64,000 bases of DNA from Sapria himalayana (GCA_029783825.1 JAREIK010003118.1:111973-175972), one strand, 5' to 3'. Shown: positions 1 to 14,569, numbered from the stretch's first letter. A program made the numbers and translations. Notes: generated by a model not told the origin, from the letters alone.

Positions 1-954
1 AAATTAAGCAATTTATCTTACCTTATTGCATATTACAATTCACTTGTAGTACCCATTTGATGATTCAAAAGTTTTGGATGAAGTCTAACTATACAAGGAC
101 TCACTATCTACCACTTGTGATATGTCGACTCCGAATCTAATTGATATTAGAAGACAAGTCTCCTATGCATCCTCATCAAAGTGATATTTTGATTTTATTT
201 GTCTACCACTATCTATATGTTAAAATCATTTTTTTTGTAATACTTTATTTTTTAAATGGCTCTAGCTTATTTTTTAAATTATTAATCTTACTATAAGTGT
301 TATTTTTTATAAAATTTTTCCAAAAATTATTGCTACTAATATTCATGTAGATTCAATAATCATTTTTTAACACAAAGTATCATTCAGATCACATGATTAA
401 TCGTGTACTCCTCGGCAAATTATAACAATCTTTAATACTTTAAAAATATTTTTTTTAATTCTATCACTCAATAAGTTCTCTTGTAATATCCTATCAAATG
501 CTTCGGATCAATGATAACTATTCCTATAACATCCTGAATGTTAGACCAAATTTTTCAAAATTTTATAAATATTTGTTCAGCCATAGAACAAATTCTTTAT
601 TAGAGATGTGGCTCACTTTAGTAGTGAATCCTTACATACAAGCTTTAGGAAATAAAATATTTATGGTGGATACTAATTATAGAAATATTCTAGCATAGAA
701 AAATATTTTTAATAACTGAGATACCTTTCGTATTAACAATCACTCATCATTCATTATAAAATAACTATATGATGATCATGAAATCTCAAACTAGCAAATA
801 CATCTTTAAAAGATAAAGCAACAATATCGTATATGTTGAGTTTCAGCGGGTCTTACAATCTAGCATTAATTTTGTAACATTCATGTCAGGTACTACAATT
901 TATGTAATATCATAAAACATTGTTTTCTTGTCAGTGATGCTTTGATACGGAACA
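1..954. other. Non-coding AT-rich DNA, outer arm
   Basis: No gene, RNA or element end is recognised. The short reading frame at 498-698 has no recognisable domain. The mirrored right-arm sequence is diverged by substitutions and indels. Confidence 0.6.
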
Positions 955-3412
955 CTTTCATGATTTTTTTCAACTACTTAATACAGGGAAATGATATTTA
1001 GACCATCTTGGACAATTAAATTTAAAAAATGAGCATCACAGCGCATATGAAATAATGATCCTCCTAGCATAAGCATAGGCTGATCAAACTGTGAATCACA
1101 AAGTTCATAGAGAATCATTAGTGGGACAATTATCAACGGTAAGGAGATATATTTCTATCAATATTCCAATTCATCATATTTTATAATTATACTAGCAAGA
1201 ATTTTGAGTATGTGGAGATCAAATAGACAAACTTAAATAATACAAAATAATATTGTATATAAGTAGCTATTTAATTGGAAGTCAAAAATAAAAACATAAA
1301 CTATTGCATGTTTTAATAAGAATGTATACTTAGAATATAATTTAAAAAATCCAATTAGCATCAATGCAGTGAGCAGTCAATGCTATAATCCCTTTAATTT
1401 AAGCAGTCCACAGGTCAGTGGTTAAAGTAAATGTCTTTATTAGATTCTAACAGTTCATTGTCTGACATTTTCACAATATACATTTTTAATATATTACTCT
1501 TGGTAGTGTTGCATGATGAGACCTTGAATAAAGGTTGAAACTATCTAAAATGTGAATGGAATCCAGAATGCTCAGCCATTGTCAACGGAGATTCATGCAA
1601 GACTACCATTCCACTAGTGTACACCTTGATTTTTCTCGGGTGAAAACTAAAAAACCCTTATAAATCTCTAATTATTTTGCTTTTTGAATAATATATGTTG
1701 CCTTATATTTCTAATATTCGTTGAGGACAAATCTTGAAATGACCATGCACTAAGAGAATGGGGATACTGATACGACACGGGTATACGACACCGACGATAA
1801 CTGGACATGATAAATTTTAAAAAATTAGATATGAATACAGGTTAGGATACATCATAATAAAATAAAATAAAAAAAATTATGAAATTATCCTTACAAAATA
1901 TTATTCTTAAAACTAGATTTTCTGCTATTAGTCAGTACATCCAAACTAATTTCATATATTTATAAACTAATCATAATTTGCATATCTCATATTTATTAAC
2001 AATCCAATAAATTATAAAACGTTGAATTAATAAAATTAATTTCAGATTTCAAATCCCCCCCCCCCCCTCCATTGTTTCCAATTTTGTACTCCCACCTTAC
2101 TGTATCATGATATGTTGGTAATAATGACATCACCGATATGCCGTGTCGTGCGACTGTCTTCCCAGCAACGTTGGATCAAATTTCAAAATTCAATCCCGTG
2201 TCCAATTATCTCTAAGCTATGTCAGACCATGTATACAAATTTTGTACATGTAATTTGTAGTCAATGATATGCTATTTGGTATATGGGACACGTATGCGAC
2301 GTGTGTCTAGCGGGGTATTCACGTATCCAGTGTTCGACACCCGGACAACTTTTATCCTTTATCATACCCATGCTTCATAGATATTGCATGCGTCTTATCC
2401 CATTTTTATTCTTACCAACAATATTTTTGATAATATTATATATTGCCCATGAAGAATCAAGAAGAAGTAGAAAATAAGGATTTAATAGTTAAAAGTTAAA
2501 TTTTGACATGATTTGTTAATATAATAGAGTAGAAAAGTATGATTTATATAACTAATTTCAAGTAGTTGAGATAAGTTTTGATCGATGGTGATAATAAAAA
2601 TATTTACTAAGATAATTAATTTCGATATATTTTTTCTTATTAATGTTGCAATTAACCTATATATATTTTATTTGCTTATAAAAACTAGATTGAATTTCTG
2701 TCTAGGTTGCATGATATTCTTATAGAAAAATAATAGGGTTTGAAATAATAAAACTAACCTCTCAAACCAAGTATTCAGCCTAAAAAAATAGAAACTTATA
2801 ATTATTATCGTTATAGCTAAGTATTTTGGCTCTACAATGGATCTTGAAATAATTATTTGTAACTTATATTTTTTAGGAGATAATGTCATTTTGGTGAAGA
2901 ATTATAATACTTGTAATAAATATTATTTGTGTAAGTTGATATCTATTTAGAATTTGATAATCTTATTTTTTAATGGAAGGATTTTCAGGGAAAATCAATA
3001 TGCACCCAAACAGCTTCTTGCTCACCAAAATGAAGTTCTGTAGTGGACCATGCCGTTGTCTCTAGTATGAGGTCTCTTGTATGAGGTCTCAAGAGTCAAT
3101 AGATAAATAACATTCATATATTAACTATTTAGGTAAATCTAAGAAATAAGTTATTATCATATTGATTACATACAATATATCTTATATAATAAATATTAGA
3201 TATTTAAATTTTTAATAATAATTATATATCTCTCAGAGTCAAATAGTAATACTTTTTCTATAATATTTAAAATATTAATATTTTGTTAAATAAATATTGC
3301 AGATGGTGTATTATCTATTAGTTTAAATCATAAAAAAATATTCATTGTACATTTTATTTGACAAAAATACATTTGTTGTTTGTATGCAATCTCAATCTAA
3401 AAAAACATATTC
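955..3412. other. Left-arm-only block of 2.46 kb, unidentified insertion
   Basis: In the right arm, the sequences matching both sides of this block lie next to each other near 62,848. The block is therefore an insertion in the left arm or a deletion in the right. Similar T-rich sequence with CAACTAC or GAAACTAC occurs at both borders and could be a blurred target duplication or a deletion microhomology. Inside are a run of 13 C (2,055-2,067) and two stretches rich in GATACG and CGACAC motifs (about 1,765-1,800 and 2,280-2,350), which look like dispersed-repeat debris. No transposase or polyprotein is recognised. Confidence 0.6.
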
Positions 3413-5925
3413 ATGTTTCTCAACTTTTTTTTGTTGAAACTACTAATAAATTATTTTAAGAATATTTGGACTGATAACCACAAATGTTATGGTATTTATA
3501 AAGATAACTCATTTGCTTATATTTTTTTAAAAATAATTTTTTTGGATAATTTATCAATCTTAATACTAATTAAGTTCTTTATGAATGAAATTTGATTATT
3601 ATAGAAGATGAGTTATTTTGCGGAAAAAAAAAAGATATTTTTGTAGAAATAATATTCATTTCTTGATGAAGAGTTATCTTTTTAAAATTAAGTTTTAAAA
3701 TTATTATCTTTCTAGTTACCCAATATTTTATGGGTTGAATGATTCAACTTATCATATTAAATAATGATATCAATATAAATCATTAAAAAATAATTCTATC
3801 ATGAGACCTTTTCTAGTAAAAAAAAGGACGAGTCTGAAATAATTATATGTAAATTAAAAAACTAAACTAGTCGTGATTGTGATACATGTGATATATGGGC
3901 ATGTCTCACTTATGAAATTAAATATTCTTGAATTTCTTTGGCCTAGCTATAATTTCGGTAATAATTAATGAATTTCAAATCATGAATGAATATTTTATAT
4001 TATATACAAGTAGTAAGTATCTTAATGGTAATAACTAATAAATTTAGGAAATATAGTGGAGTTGTCCATGATTTCAGATATTTGGCCTAGTCGTGATTGT
4101 GTGTTATTGTATGTCTTACTATTAACAAAGTAGATTTATAATTGAAACTTAATAAAAAAATTTTAGGATTTCTTGATATCTTTAATTTTCATAATGACCT
4201 GCTATATATTTAGAGAATATATAGCATTTTTAGAGAATATGATATTAAATATGTTATTCATATGATATTTAGAGAATATTTAGAGAATATTCTCTAAAAT
4301 AAATATTAAAATGGTTATTAGAATCATTAAAGATAAATAATTAGATGAGATTTTTTATATTAGCTATATTTTTCATATAATTAATCTAATAGTATCGTCG
4401 AGAAAAAAAGTTGTTTCTCTTGTATTAAAAAAAATAAGAAATTTATTAAAATATATTAAGATGTCTAGTAGACAACCAGAGTTTAATGATTTCTATTTTT
4501 TAGTGAGCTTAAATAAATATTAAAAGTTGTAAGATATCATTAGAATTATACCAACTTGATAATAGATGTCATGTATTGGTTATCAATATGTGATATCCAA
4601 CTATATTAATAGTAATAGTGATAAATTTATTATTAATAATTCATACTGTGATATATGAAATTCTTTTATGAAAAATTTGAAAATTTTTTATGACACAACA
4701 AATATGTGTTTGTTTTTGAATATTTCTACTACTTGTATTGTGCTTAAGGGCTTATACAATAATAGTAGTATGTTTATCAATTATAGAGGTCATCATGTAT
4801 TTAATGTCATTATTGTCAGATGAAAATTAAGTATTTAAAATATTAGTTCTCTAGTCTACCTATTTATTGTTTGGTTGTGTGTATGCATCTTAGGGTAAGG
4901 TAGAAGGGATATAAAATACTTTGACATACATATTCACGTGAATGAATCAAGAACACCAACCTGAGTATTTAATTCATGAAAAGGTAACTATTTTATTTAT
5001 ATATTATCATAATAGGTATGATAGTTATTGTCATGTTCTGAGGACAGACATGAAGATGATAATTTTTTCATTCAAATAGCTAGGGGTAAATGACGGGGTG
5101 ATCCGTTGAATATGAGCTACTTATTTTGATATTTAGATATCAATTACCATTATATCATATAACATGATGATAATAAGAATATTAATATTTTTCTTTATTG
5201 GAAATTATATTAATTTATCTATCTCGTGTTATCCAAGATGACACTTGATATCTTTCTCATCTGTCTAACTTAACATCAAAGTTTATTTTTTCAATGATAA
5301 TTCATATTATTTTAGATAAGAGATTGAGACCGTGACTAAATATCATAGAGATACCTACATGCATAAAGGATTGAAGATTCATGGTTGGTCATTTATGATA
5401 AGGTGCAAGAGTTACTTACAGATTATGATTTATGATATATAAAAATTGAGGATATTAATATCATCACTAGATACTTTCAGGCATATACATGATGATGATA
5501 AAAGTGCTATACTTTTTTATATGATTCGTGGTTGATCATTCATGATTTTTGACTTGTGTATTTTTAATTATTTTTTTATACGATACTATATTGTTATTAA
5601 TTTTTTTTATATTTCTGTCGATTATGTTTTTATTCATTTATGGTCTTATGAGTTATGCCTCATCATATGTTAAATATATGTTTGTATGTTGTATTATATT
5701 CTATTTTTGATAATGAAATAAAAATATAGAATTAATTTTTTCTTTATTAAACACTTTTATTTTTTATTTGATACGAATTGTATTTTTTTTTTAATTATTT
5801 ATTTCATTTAAATTAATTTAAATGTAATATTTATAAATAAGTAATAAAATAAAAGATTTAAATTTTAAAATAGTTTAATTGGATGTTTGCCCAAAAATTG
5901 GCATGGCTCAGCATGACCTTGCATT
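3413..5925. other. Non-coding AT-rich DNA
   Basis: This stretch is collinear with 60,344-62,848 in inverted orientation and nearly equal in length (about 2.47 against 2.45 kb). No coding frame, RNA gene or element end is seen. Confidence 0.6.
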
Positions 5926-6960
5926 TAGCGGTGTCAACCGGGCCAGCCTGGCCTGGCCGCCACGATACACGACACGATTAAGCCATACATGGGCCTGCTC
6001 GACACGGGAATTTTTGGTGGCCAGGCCCGTGTTGTGCCCGACCACGGCACCAATTGTGTCGTGCCGTAACGTGCCGAGGCCAACCAGGCCTCGTGTCATG
6101 TCTGACCCGGCATGATTTTGTGGTCCGATGTGTGGTTCGCCGGCACGAGACATGTCCTGCACCCTACCCCCACTTCATCGCCAGCCACTAAAGTCCTTAC
6201 TATACGGATATGGAAAATGCGTGGGCACGAGTCCGATTCCACTCCGACCCGACCCGCGGTCAGACTCGACCCGAATCCCCTCGTCCCCCAACGGTTAAAA
6301 AAAATTAAATTTTGAATATCAGCCATTGGATTTCACCTCCAACGGCTAGAGAGCAGAATCCAATGGGCATCATGATTTTGCCCCCTAAAAATCAATAAAA
6401 AAATAAAATAAAAAACAAAAAAATAACTTTAAAAAAAATTTTCCCTTTAATCTATAAATTTTTTCTAACCTTTCTAAAAAATTTATGTTTTTCATAAATA
6501 TTTATTCACACACTCGCAAAATTCTCTCAAAGTTCTTGTTCTTCTCTCTCTTGGAACTTTGAGATTTCGTTATTTGGCTCGGCTTTTCGAGACTCACAAC
6601 TCGGGTTTGGAAGTTTGAACTAGACAGTGGTGCACAGTGCACTTGATCTACCTAACTACTTTATGAATATTTTAATCTTTATTTAGTATTGAACTATAAT
6701 TTTTAACATAAAAAATAATATTTAAAAAAATTATGTTTTTTTGTTTACTTTCTCTCTCTCTCTAATCCAAAAACCTAAAATCTATCATCTAGTCTCTATC
6801 TACTGTTTAACAAAAATCCAAAAAAAAAAAATAACTAATACTAATGAAACATATTTAAATTTAGAAAATAAAAATCTTACACAAAGGTCTAATGCTGCTG
6901 AAACTTTGGTTTTTCCAGTCGTCTCAATCCAAACATCTAAAAAAAACTAAGACTTCTGTA
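5926..6960 (+). mobile_element. 5' end of an Ac-like hAT transposon, truncated
   Basis: The block begins TAGCGGTGTCAACCGGGCC, a one-base variant at the start of the TAGAGGTGTCA terminus used by the other hAT elements here. A GC-rich subterminal region rich in CGTGCC and GGCACG motifs follows, then paired CCAACGG motifs (about 6,288 and 6,340), then an AT-rich stretch with TATAAAT and a CT-rich leader. This order is typical of plant Ac-like hAT 5' ends. No transposase frame follows; non-coding DNA and then the minisatellite begin instead. The subterminal part is mirrored at 59,925-60,343, but the promoter part is missing there. Confidence 0.7.
6453..6459 (+). promoter_or_regulatory. Probable TATA box of the truncated hAT
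   Basis: TATAAAT lies about 530 bp inside the hAT terminus, upstream of a CT-rich untranslated-leader-like stretch (about 6,520-6,560). The coding region it would serve is absent. Confidence 0.4.
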
Positions 6961-9229
6961 GTTTGGACTCATTTTAATATAATAAAATAAAAAAATGTTA
7001 GTGGCGAGGAAGAAGAAATGACACAGTGCAAATATTATATGAGAAATTTATATATGACTATCTTATAACTTGTTGTATATGACTATCATATAACTTATTA
7101 TAGACTATTATCTTATCACTCAATATATACGACTATCTTATAACTCTTTATAATTGAGTATCATTGAACTCATTATAAGTGAGTGTCATAAATTATTATA
7201 ATTGTCTTATAAATGATTAGAGTGTCTAATAACTCATTTTATATGAATATGTAATAGGTCATTAGACACTCATGTCATATAACTCATTATAAATAAGTGT
7301 CTTATAACTAGTTTTAAGTGAGTTTGTTATACCTCAATATAAACAAGTCTCTTATAACTCATTATAAAAAAGTACATTACAACTCATTATAAAAGAGTGC
7401 ATTACAACTCATTAAAAGAGAGTGTATTATAACTTATTATAAATGAGTATGCATTAACTCATTATAAAATAGTGTATTATAACATATCATAAATGAGTGT
7501 CTTATATGTCATTATAAATGTGCGTCATATATATCATTTAAAATGAGAGACTTTTAATACATTATAAATGAATGTCATATAACCTATTATAAATAAGGGT
7601 CTTATAACTCATGATAAATGATTCTTTTATTACTCATTATAATGAGTATCATATAAATCATTATAAATATCTTTCTTATAACTCATTATAAATGACTATC
7701 ATATAAATCATTATAAATGACTATCTTATAACATATTATAAACAACTATCTTAAAATGCATTATAAATGACAATCTTATTACTTATTATAAATGACTCTC
7801 TAATAACTCATTATGGGTGCATTGATTATTACTCATTATAAATGCGCTCTAATAATTCATTATAAATTCCTCCCTTATTATTCATTTTAAATTACTATCT
7901 TATAACTTGTTATAAATGACTCTCTTATAACTCATTATAAGTGATTGCCTTACAACTCGTTATAAATGATTCTCTTATAGCTCATTATAAACAAATCTAT
8001 TATAGCTCATTATTAATGAGTGTCTTATAACTCATTATTATGACTGATTATAAATCAGTATTTTATAACTCATAATAAATGATTGTCTTATAACTACTTA
8101 TAATAAGTATCTTATCAAATCATTATAAATGAGTGTCATATGAACTCATTATAAAGTAGTGTGCGATCATGTTAATATGAAAGAGAGACTTATCAAATTG
8201 TTGTAAATGAGGGCCTTATCAATTCATTATATATTATTGTCTAATCAACTCATTATAAGAGAGTTTCTAATCGAATTATTACTAATGAATGTTTTATCAA
8301 GTCAGTATAACACGTGACTTAGCAACTCTTTATAAATGAGTGTCTTATCGGCTTTTTATACATGAGTATCTTCTTAACTCCTCATAAATGACTATATTAT
8401 CAACTAATCAAAAATGAGCGTCTTATCAATTCATCATAATTGTGCACCTTATCAACTCATCATACAAGAGTCTTATTAACTCATTTTAAATGGGTGTCTA
8501 ATCAACTCATTATAAATAAGTATTATATCAATTTGTAGTGAGAGAGCGTCTTATCAAATCATCATAAATGATTGTCTTATCAAGCTATTTCAAAAGAGTA
8601 ATCTATCAAATCTTTATATATGGGTATCTTATTAACTTGCTACAAACAAGTACCTTATTAACTATATAAATGAGTGTCTTATCAACTCTTTATAAACTAG
8701 AGTCGTGTAAATCATTGTAAACTATATCTTATAACTCATTATAAATTTGTGTATTGTTACAAATTATAAGAGTATCTTATATAGAGTGTCTTATTACTCA
8801 TTAAAAATATGTGTGTTATCAACTCAATAAAGATGAGTAACTTATCAACTCATTATAAATGAGTGTCTTATCAACTCATTATAAATGAGTTCCTTTAACC
8901 TATTATAAATGAATATGTTATCAACTCTTTATAAATGATTATCTTATTAACTCATTATAAACAAGTGTCTTATCAAGTATTATAAAAGTGTGACTTATCA
9001 ACTCCTTAATAAATGAGTATCTTATGTAGAGGTTATAAATGAATTTCTTGTCAACTCATTATTAATGATTATCTTATAAATTTATTATAAATGAGTAACT
9101 TATGAATTCTTTATAAGTGGTTATGTTATCAACTCATTATAAATGGGTTTCATATGAATTCATTGTAAATGAGTTCATTATAAACTAATTATAAATGAGT
9201 GTCTTATCATCTTATTATAAAATCAATAA

Positions 9230-11400
9230 CTCATTATCAACAACTATCTTTTCAACTAGTTATAAATTAATGTCTTATCAACTCATTATAAAATCGGTAT
9301 CTTATTCACATGATATAAATGGATGTCTCATCAACTTTTAAATAAGTGTCTTATCAACTTATTATAAACAAGTCTTATTAACTCTCTGTACATGATTGCC
9401 TTATAAACTCATTATAAATGAGTGTCTTATAACTCATTATAAATGAGTTAATAATCAAAGTGTTATAATTGAGTCAAAACAACACAAAATAAAATGAGTA
9501 TTTTATTAACTCATTATAATAAAAATGACTTTCAATGTCTTATATTTTAAATTATTATAAATGAGTGTCTGATAACTCATTATAAATGAGGGTTTATAAC
9601 TCACTATAAATGAATGTCTTATATCTCATTATAAATAAGTGTCATATATATCATTATAAATGAGGGACTTAAAACATATTATAATTGAGTGTATTACAAC
9701 TCATTATAAATGAGTATCTTATAACTCATTATAAATGTATTTTTTATAATTCATGATAAATGACAGTTTAATTACCCATTACACATGAGTATCATATAAC
9801 TCATTATAAATATATTTCTTACAATTCATGATAAATGATGCCACATAACTCAATATAAATGACTATCATATAACTTGTTATAAACATGTATCTTATAACT
9901 CATTATAGATAGCAATCATATAACTCATTATAAATGACTCTCTTATAACTCGATATAAGTGCTAATCTTATTACTCAATATAAATGAGTCACTATAATTC
10001 ATTATAAATGCCTCTCTTATTGCTCATTGTTAATGACTATCTTATAATTCATTATAATGACTTTTATAACTCATTATAAATGACTCTCTTATAACTCATT
10101 ATAAATGATTGCCTTATTACTCACTATAAATAATTGTCCTATAACACATTATAAACAAATATATTATAGCTCATTATTAATGAGTATCTTATAACCTATT
10201 ATAAATGAGTGTCTTATGATTAATTATATATGAGTGTCTTATAACTCATTATAAATTTGTATTTTATAACTCCTTATAAATGAGTATCTTATCAACTCAT
10301 TATAAACAAATATTTTATCAACTCATTATAAATTTGTGTATTGTTACTCATTATAAAAGAGTGTCATATATAGAGTGCCTTATTATCGACTAAATAAAAA
10401 TGAGTATCTTATCAACTCATTAAAAAAGAGTGTCTTATCAACTTCATTATAAATGAGTAACTTATCAACTCTTAATAAATAAGTATCATATCAAAACATT
10501 ATAAATGAGTTTTATTAAATTCATTATAAATGAGTTTCTTATGAACTAATTATTAATAAGTGTTTTATCAATTCATTATAAACAAGCGTCTTATCTATTT
10601 GTTATACACAAGTATCTTATCAATTCATTATAAATGAGTATCTTATTAGCTCATTATAAATAAATATCTTAACAACTCATTATCAACTACTATCTTTTCA
10701 ACTAGTTATAAATGAATGCATTATCAACTCATTATAAAATGGCTATCTTATTCACATGATATAAATGGGTGTCTCATCAATTTTTAAATGAGTGTCTTAT
10801 CAACTTATTATTTACAAGAGTCTTATTAACTCTTTGCATATGATTGTCTTATAAACTCATTATAAATGATTGTCTAATAACTCATTATAAATAATTGTCT
10901 TATAACTTATTATAAATAATTTAATAATCATAGTGTTATAAATGAGTCTTATCAACAAAAAATAAAATGAGTGCCTTATTAATTCATTATAATAAAAATG
11001 ATTTATCAATGTCTTATAAACTCATTATAAATAATTATTCTTTATAAATGAGTTTCTTATCAACTTATTATAAATGAGTATTTTTAAAATTTTTATAAAT
11101 GAGTGTCTTATAACTCATTATAAATGAGGATCTTATAATTTACTATAAATGATTGTCTTATATCTCATTATAAATTAGTGTCATATATATCATTATACAT
11201 GAGGGACTTAAAACTCATTATAATTGAGTGTCTTACAACTCATCATAAATGAGTATTTTATAACTCATAATAAATGACAGTCTAATTACCCATTATACAT
11301 GAGTATCATGTAACTCATTATAAATGTATTTCTTTTAACTCATGATAATTTATTGCCACACAACTCATTATAAATGACTATCATATAACTTGTTATAAAT
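9230..11400 (+). repeat. Higher-order repeat inside the minisatellite
   Basis: A run of distinctive variant units near 9,230-9,545 recurs in the same order at about 10,670-11,020 (shift near 1.46 kb). The next run, about 9,595-9,900, recurs at about 11,128-11,420 (shift near 1.53 kb). A shared marker is the CATATATATCATT variant at about 9,645 and 11,185, with a weaker match near 7,525. This indicates duplication of blocks of 50-60 units. Confidence 0.65.
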
Positions 11401-12944
11401 ACATATCTTATAACTCATTTTAAATACCAATCTCATAACTCATTATAAATGACTCTCTTATAACTCAATATAAGTGCCACTCTTATTACTCATTATAAAA
11501 TGAGTCACTTATAATTCATTATAAATGTCTCTCTTATTACTCTTTGTTAAAGACTATCTTATAACTCATTATAATGACTCTTAACTTTGATTATAATTGA
11601 TTTCCTTATTACTCACTATAAATGACTTCCTTATAGCTTATATTAAACAAATATAATATAGCTAGTTATTAATGAGTTTCTTATAACCTATTATAAATGA
11701 GTGTCTCACGACTCATTATATATGACTGTCTTATAACTCATTATAAAATAGTATTTTATACCTCATTATAAATAAATATCTTATCAACTCATTATAAACT
11801 AATATCTTATCAACTCATTATAAATTAGTATCTTATCAACTTGTTATAAAAGAGAGTCTTATCAACTCGTTGTAAATGATTATCCTATTAACTCATTATG
11901 AATTTTTGTCTAATCAACTAATTATAAGAGAGGGTCTAATCAATTTAATATAAATAATTGTCTTGTCAAGTCATTATAAAGATGTGTCTTATCGATTCTT
12001 TATAAATGAGTGTCTTATCAACTCATTAAAAATGAGTGTCTTATCAACCTGTTATAAATGAGTGTCTTATCAACTCATTATAAATGAGTATCTTACCAAC
12101 TCATTATAAAATAGAGTCTTATTAACTCATTTTAAATGTGTGTCATATCAACTCATTATAAATGGGTTTCTTATCAATTCATTATGAGAGAGTGTCAAAT
12201 CAACTCATCATAAATGATTGTTTTATCAATTTGTTTTAGACGAGTATCCTATGAAATCTTTATATGTGAGTATATTATCCACTCTTTACAAAAGAATATA
12301 TTTTTACTACAGAAATGATTGTCTTATCAACTCATTATATACTAATATCTTATAAATCATTATATAGTATATCTTATATCATATTATAAATGAGTTCCTT
12401 ACTCATCATAAAAGAGTGTCTTATAATTTATTATAAATGTCGTATTATACTTTTATAAATGAGTGTTTTATCAACTCATTAAAAATGGATAACTTAACAA
12501 ATCATTATAAATATCTTATAAAATTATTATAAATGAGTATTTTATCAACTTACTATAAATGAGTATCTTATCAAATCATTATAAATAAGGTTCTTATGCA
12601 TTCATCACATGTTAGTTTATCATAAACTAATTATAAATGAGTGTCTTTTCAACTCATTTTAAACATGTGTCTTATCAATTCATTGTATTTGATAGTCTTA
12701 TCATCTCATTATAAATGAGCATCTTATCAAATTAATATAAACTATTATCTTGTCAACTAGTTATAAAATGAGCATCTTATTGACTCATTATAACTTGAGT
12801 ATCTTATCAAGTAGTTATACATGAGTGTCTCATCGAGTAGTTATAAATGAGTATTTTATTAACTTATAAATAAGCGTCTTATCAAGTAATTATAAAGAAA
12901 AGTTTTATTAACTCATTGTAAATGATTGTCTTATCAACTCATTA

Positions 12945-13028
12945 TAAATGAGTATCATAAAACCCATTATAAATGAGTATCATAAAACCCATTATAAATG
13001 AGTATCATAAAACCCATTATAAATGAGT
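12945..13028 (+). repeat. Three identical 25-bp minisatellite units
   Basis: The variant containing GAGTATCATAAAACCCATT occurs three times in a row without change, a recent local expansion inside the older array. Confidence 0.8.
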
Positions 13029-14086
13029 TACTAATCAATGTGTCATAAATGATAGTCGTATCAAATAATAATAAATTTAGTGCCTTATTAACTCATAATA
13101 AATGTCTTATCAATCTCTTTTCAATGATTATCATATCAACTTGTTATTAACATGTCTTATCAAATCATTATAAATGAATATCTTATAAACTCAATATTAA
13201 AAATAATTTTATCAACTCATTGTGGGTTAGTATTTTATCAACTTATTATAAATGAGTGTCTTACCAACTCATTATGAAAGATTGTCTTATAATTTCATTA
13301 TAAATGAATATCTTATTAAGTTTTTAAAAATAATCATCTTCTCAATTCATTATAAATGGGTTTATTATCAACTTGTTATACATGAGTGTCTTATCAAGTT
13401 CATAAATGTGTGTGTTATCAACTCAATATAAATGAATATCTTATCCATCATTATAAATGTGTGTCTTATGATTCATTGTAAATAAGCATCTTATAACTCA
13501 TTATAAATGAGTGTCTTATAACACCTTATAAATGTCTTATCAACTATTTGTGAATGAGTGTCTATCATTTCATTATAAATGAGTTTCTTATCAACTCGTT
13601 TAACAAAAATTTATAAACTCTTTATACATGAGTGTCTTAACAACTCATTATAAATTTATTTCTAATCAACTTATTATAAGAGAGTGTCTAATCACCTTGT
13701 TATAAATGATTGTCTCATCGAATCATTATAAACAAGTTTCTTATCAACTTTTTACAAATGAATATCTTGTCAACTCATTTTAATCGAGTGTCTTATTAAC
13801 TCATTATAAACAAGTATCTTATCGAATTATTATAAAATGGAGTCCTATCAACCCATACTAAAATAGAGGCTTATAAACACATTACAAATGAGTATCTCAT
13901 CAACTCGTTATGATAAAATGTCTTATCTACTCGTTATAAATGATTATCTTATCAAGTTGTTTAAAATGAGTATCCTATCAACTCTTTATATAGGAGTATC
14001 TTATCAATTCACTACTTATGAATATCTTATTAAATAGATAAATGAGTATCTTATCAACTCATTATAAATGAGTATCTTATAAATCA

Positions 14087-14100
14087 TTGTAAAATATGTC
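14087..14100 (+). repeat. LINE target-site duplication, left copy
   Basis: TTGTAAAATATGTC (extendable to ...GTCTT into the following T run) is repeated at 16,912-16,927. It is a variant minisatellite unit, so the LINE inserted into the array. Confidence 0.85.
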
Positions 14101-14569
14101 TTTTTTTTTTAATAAAGTTTGTTTTATTAATTATAAGAGCCTCTCTTTTGGTGGAGGAAAACCATTTTTACAAACTAAAGATCTACCGCATTTCCCTTTT
14201 ACCCCCTTGTCAAGTAAAACAATGTATAAAGTAACTTTACAAAGCTTGAAAAAAACATCTTTAATATTCTCTTTAGATAGATCTCGTGTTGTATATCTTG
14301 CTTATGCTTCTCCTCTTCCTGTTAAGTCCACGTGTATTCCCTTTTCAGCTACATTGTTTCTTTAAGATTTTACAGCATAGCAGCATGCATCCTTATTTAG
14401 CAGAATTTAGCAAAATTAAGCAGAATTTGGTAGCATCCCCATAGCCTGTATTCACCCATAGCATCCACATTTCGACAGCATAAAATTTGCCAACTTTGTT
14501 GCCTTTTCTAGTATCAGCCTTGCTTAAATGTCCATGCAGTTTATTTTTCATGTTTAGTCATCCCTTAGG

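Larger units (their letters stand above)
7031..14086 (+). repeat. Dyad minisatellite, main array
   Basis: Degenerate tandem copies of a 25-26 bp unit. The core is ACTCATTATAAATGAGT, in which ACTCATT and AATGAGT are reverse complements around ATA. The linker is GTCTTATA (25-bp form) or GTCTTATCA (26-bp form). Blocks of the two forms alternate: mainly 25 bp at about 7,030-8,100, 9,540-10,280 and 11,100-11,760, and mainly 26 bp between and after them. Most units differ by several bases, so the array is old. Many short reading frames here are accidental. Confidence 0.95.

Noticed and set aside
7031..14086. CRISPR-like array
   Set aside because: There are no constant repeats with unique spacers. 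The units are contiguous and degenerate, and the rest of the window is plant nuclear DNA.
7031..14086. Centromeric satellite
   Set aside because: The 25-26 bp unit is far below usual plant centromere monomer sizes, the copies are very degenerate and the array is short; nothing here supports a centromere.
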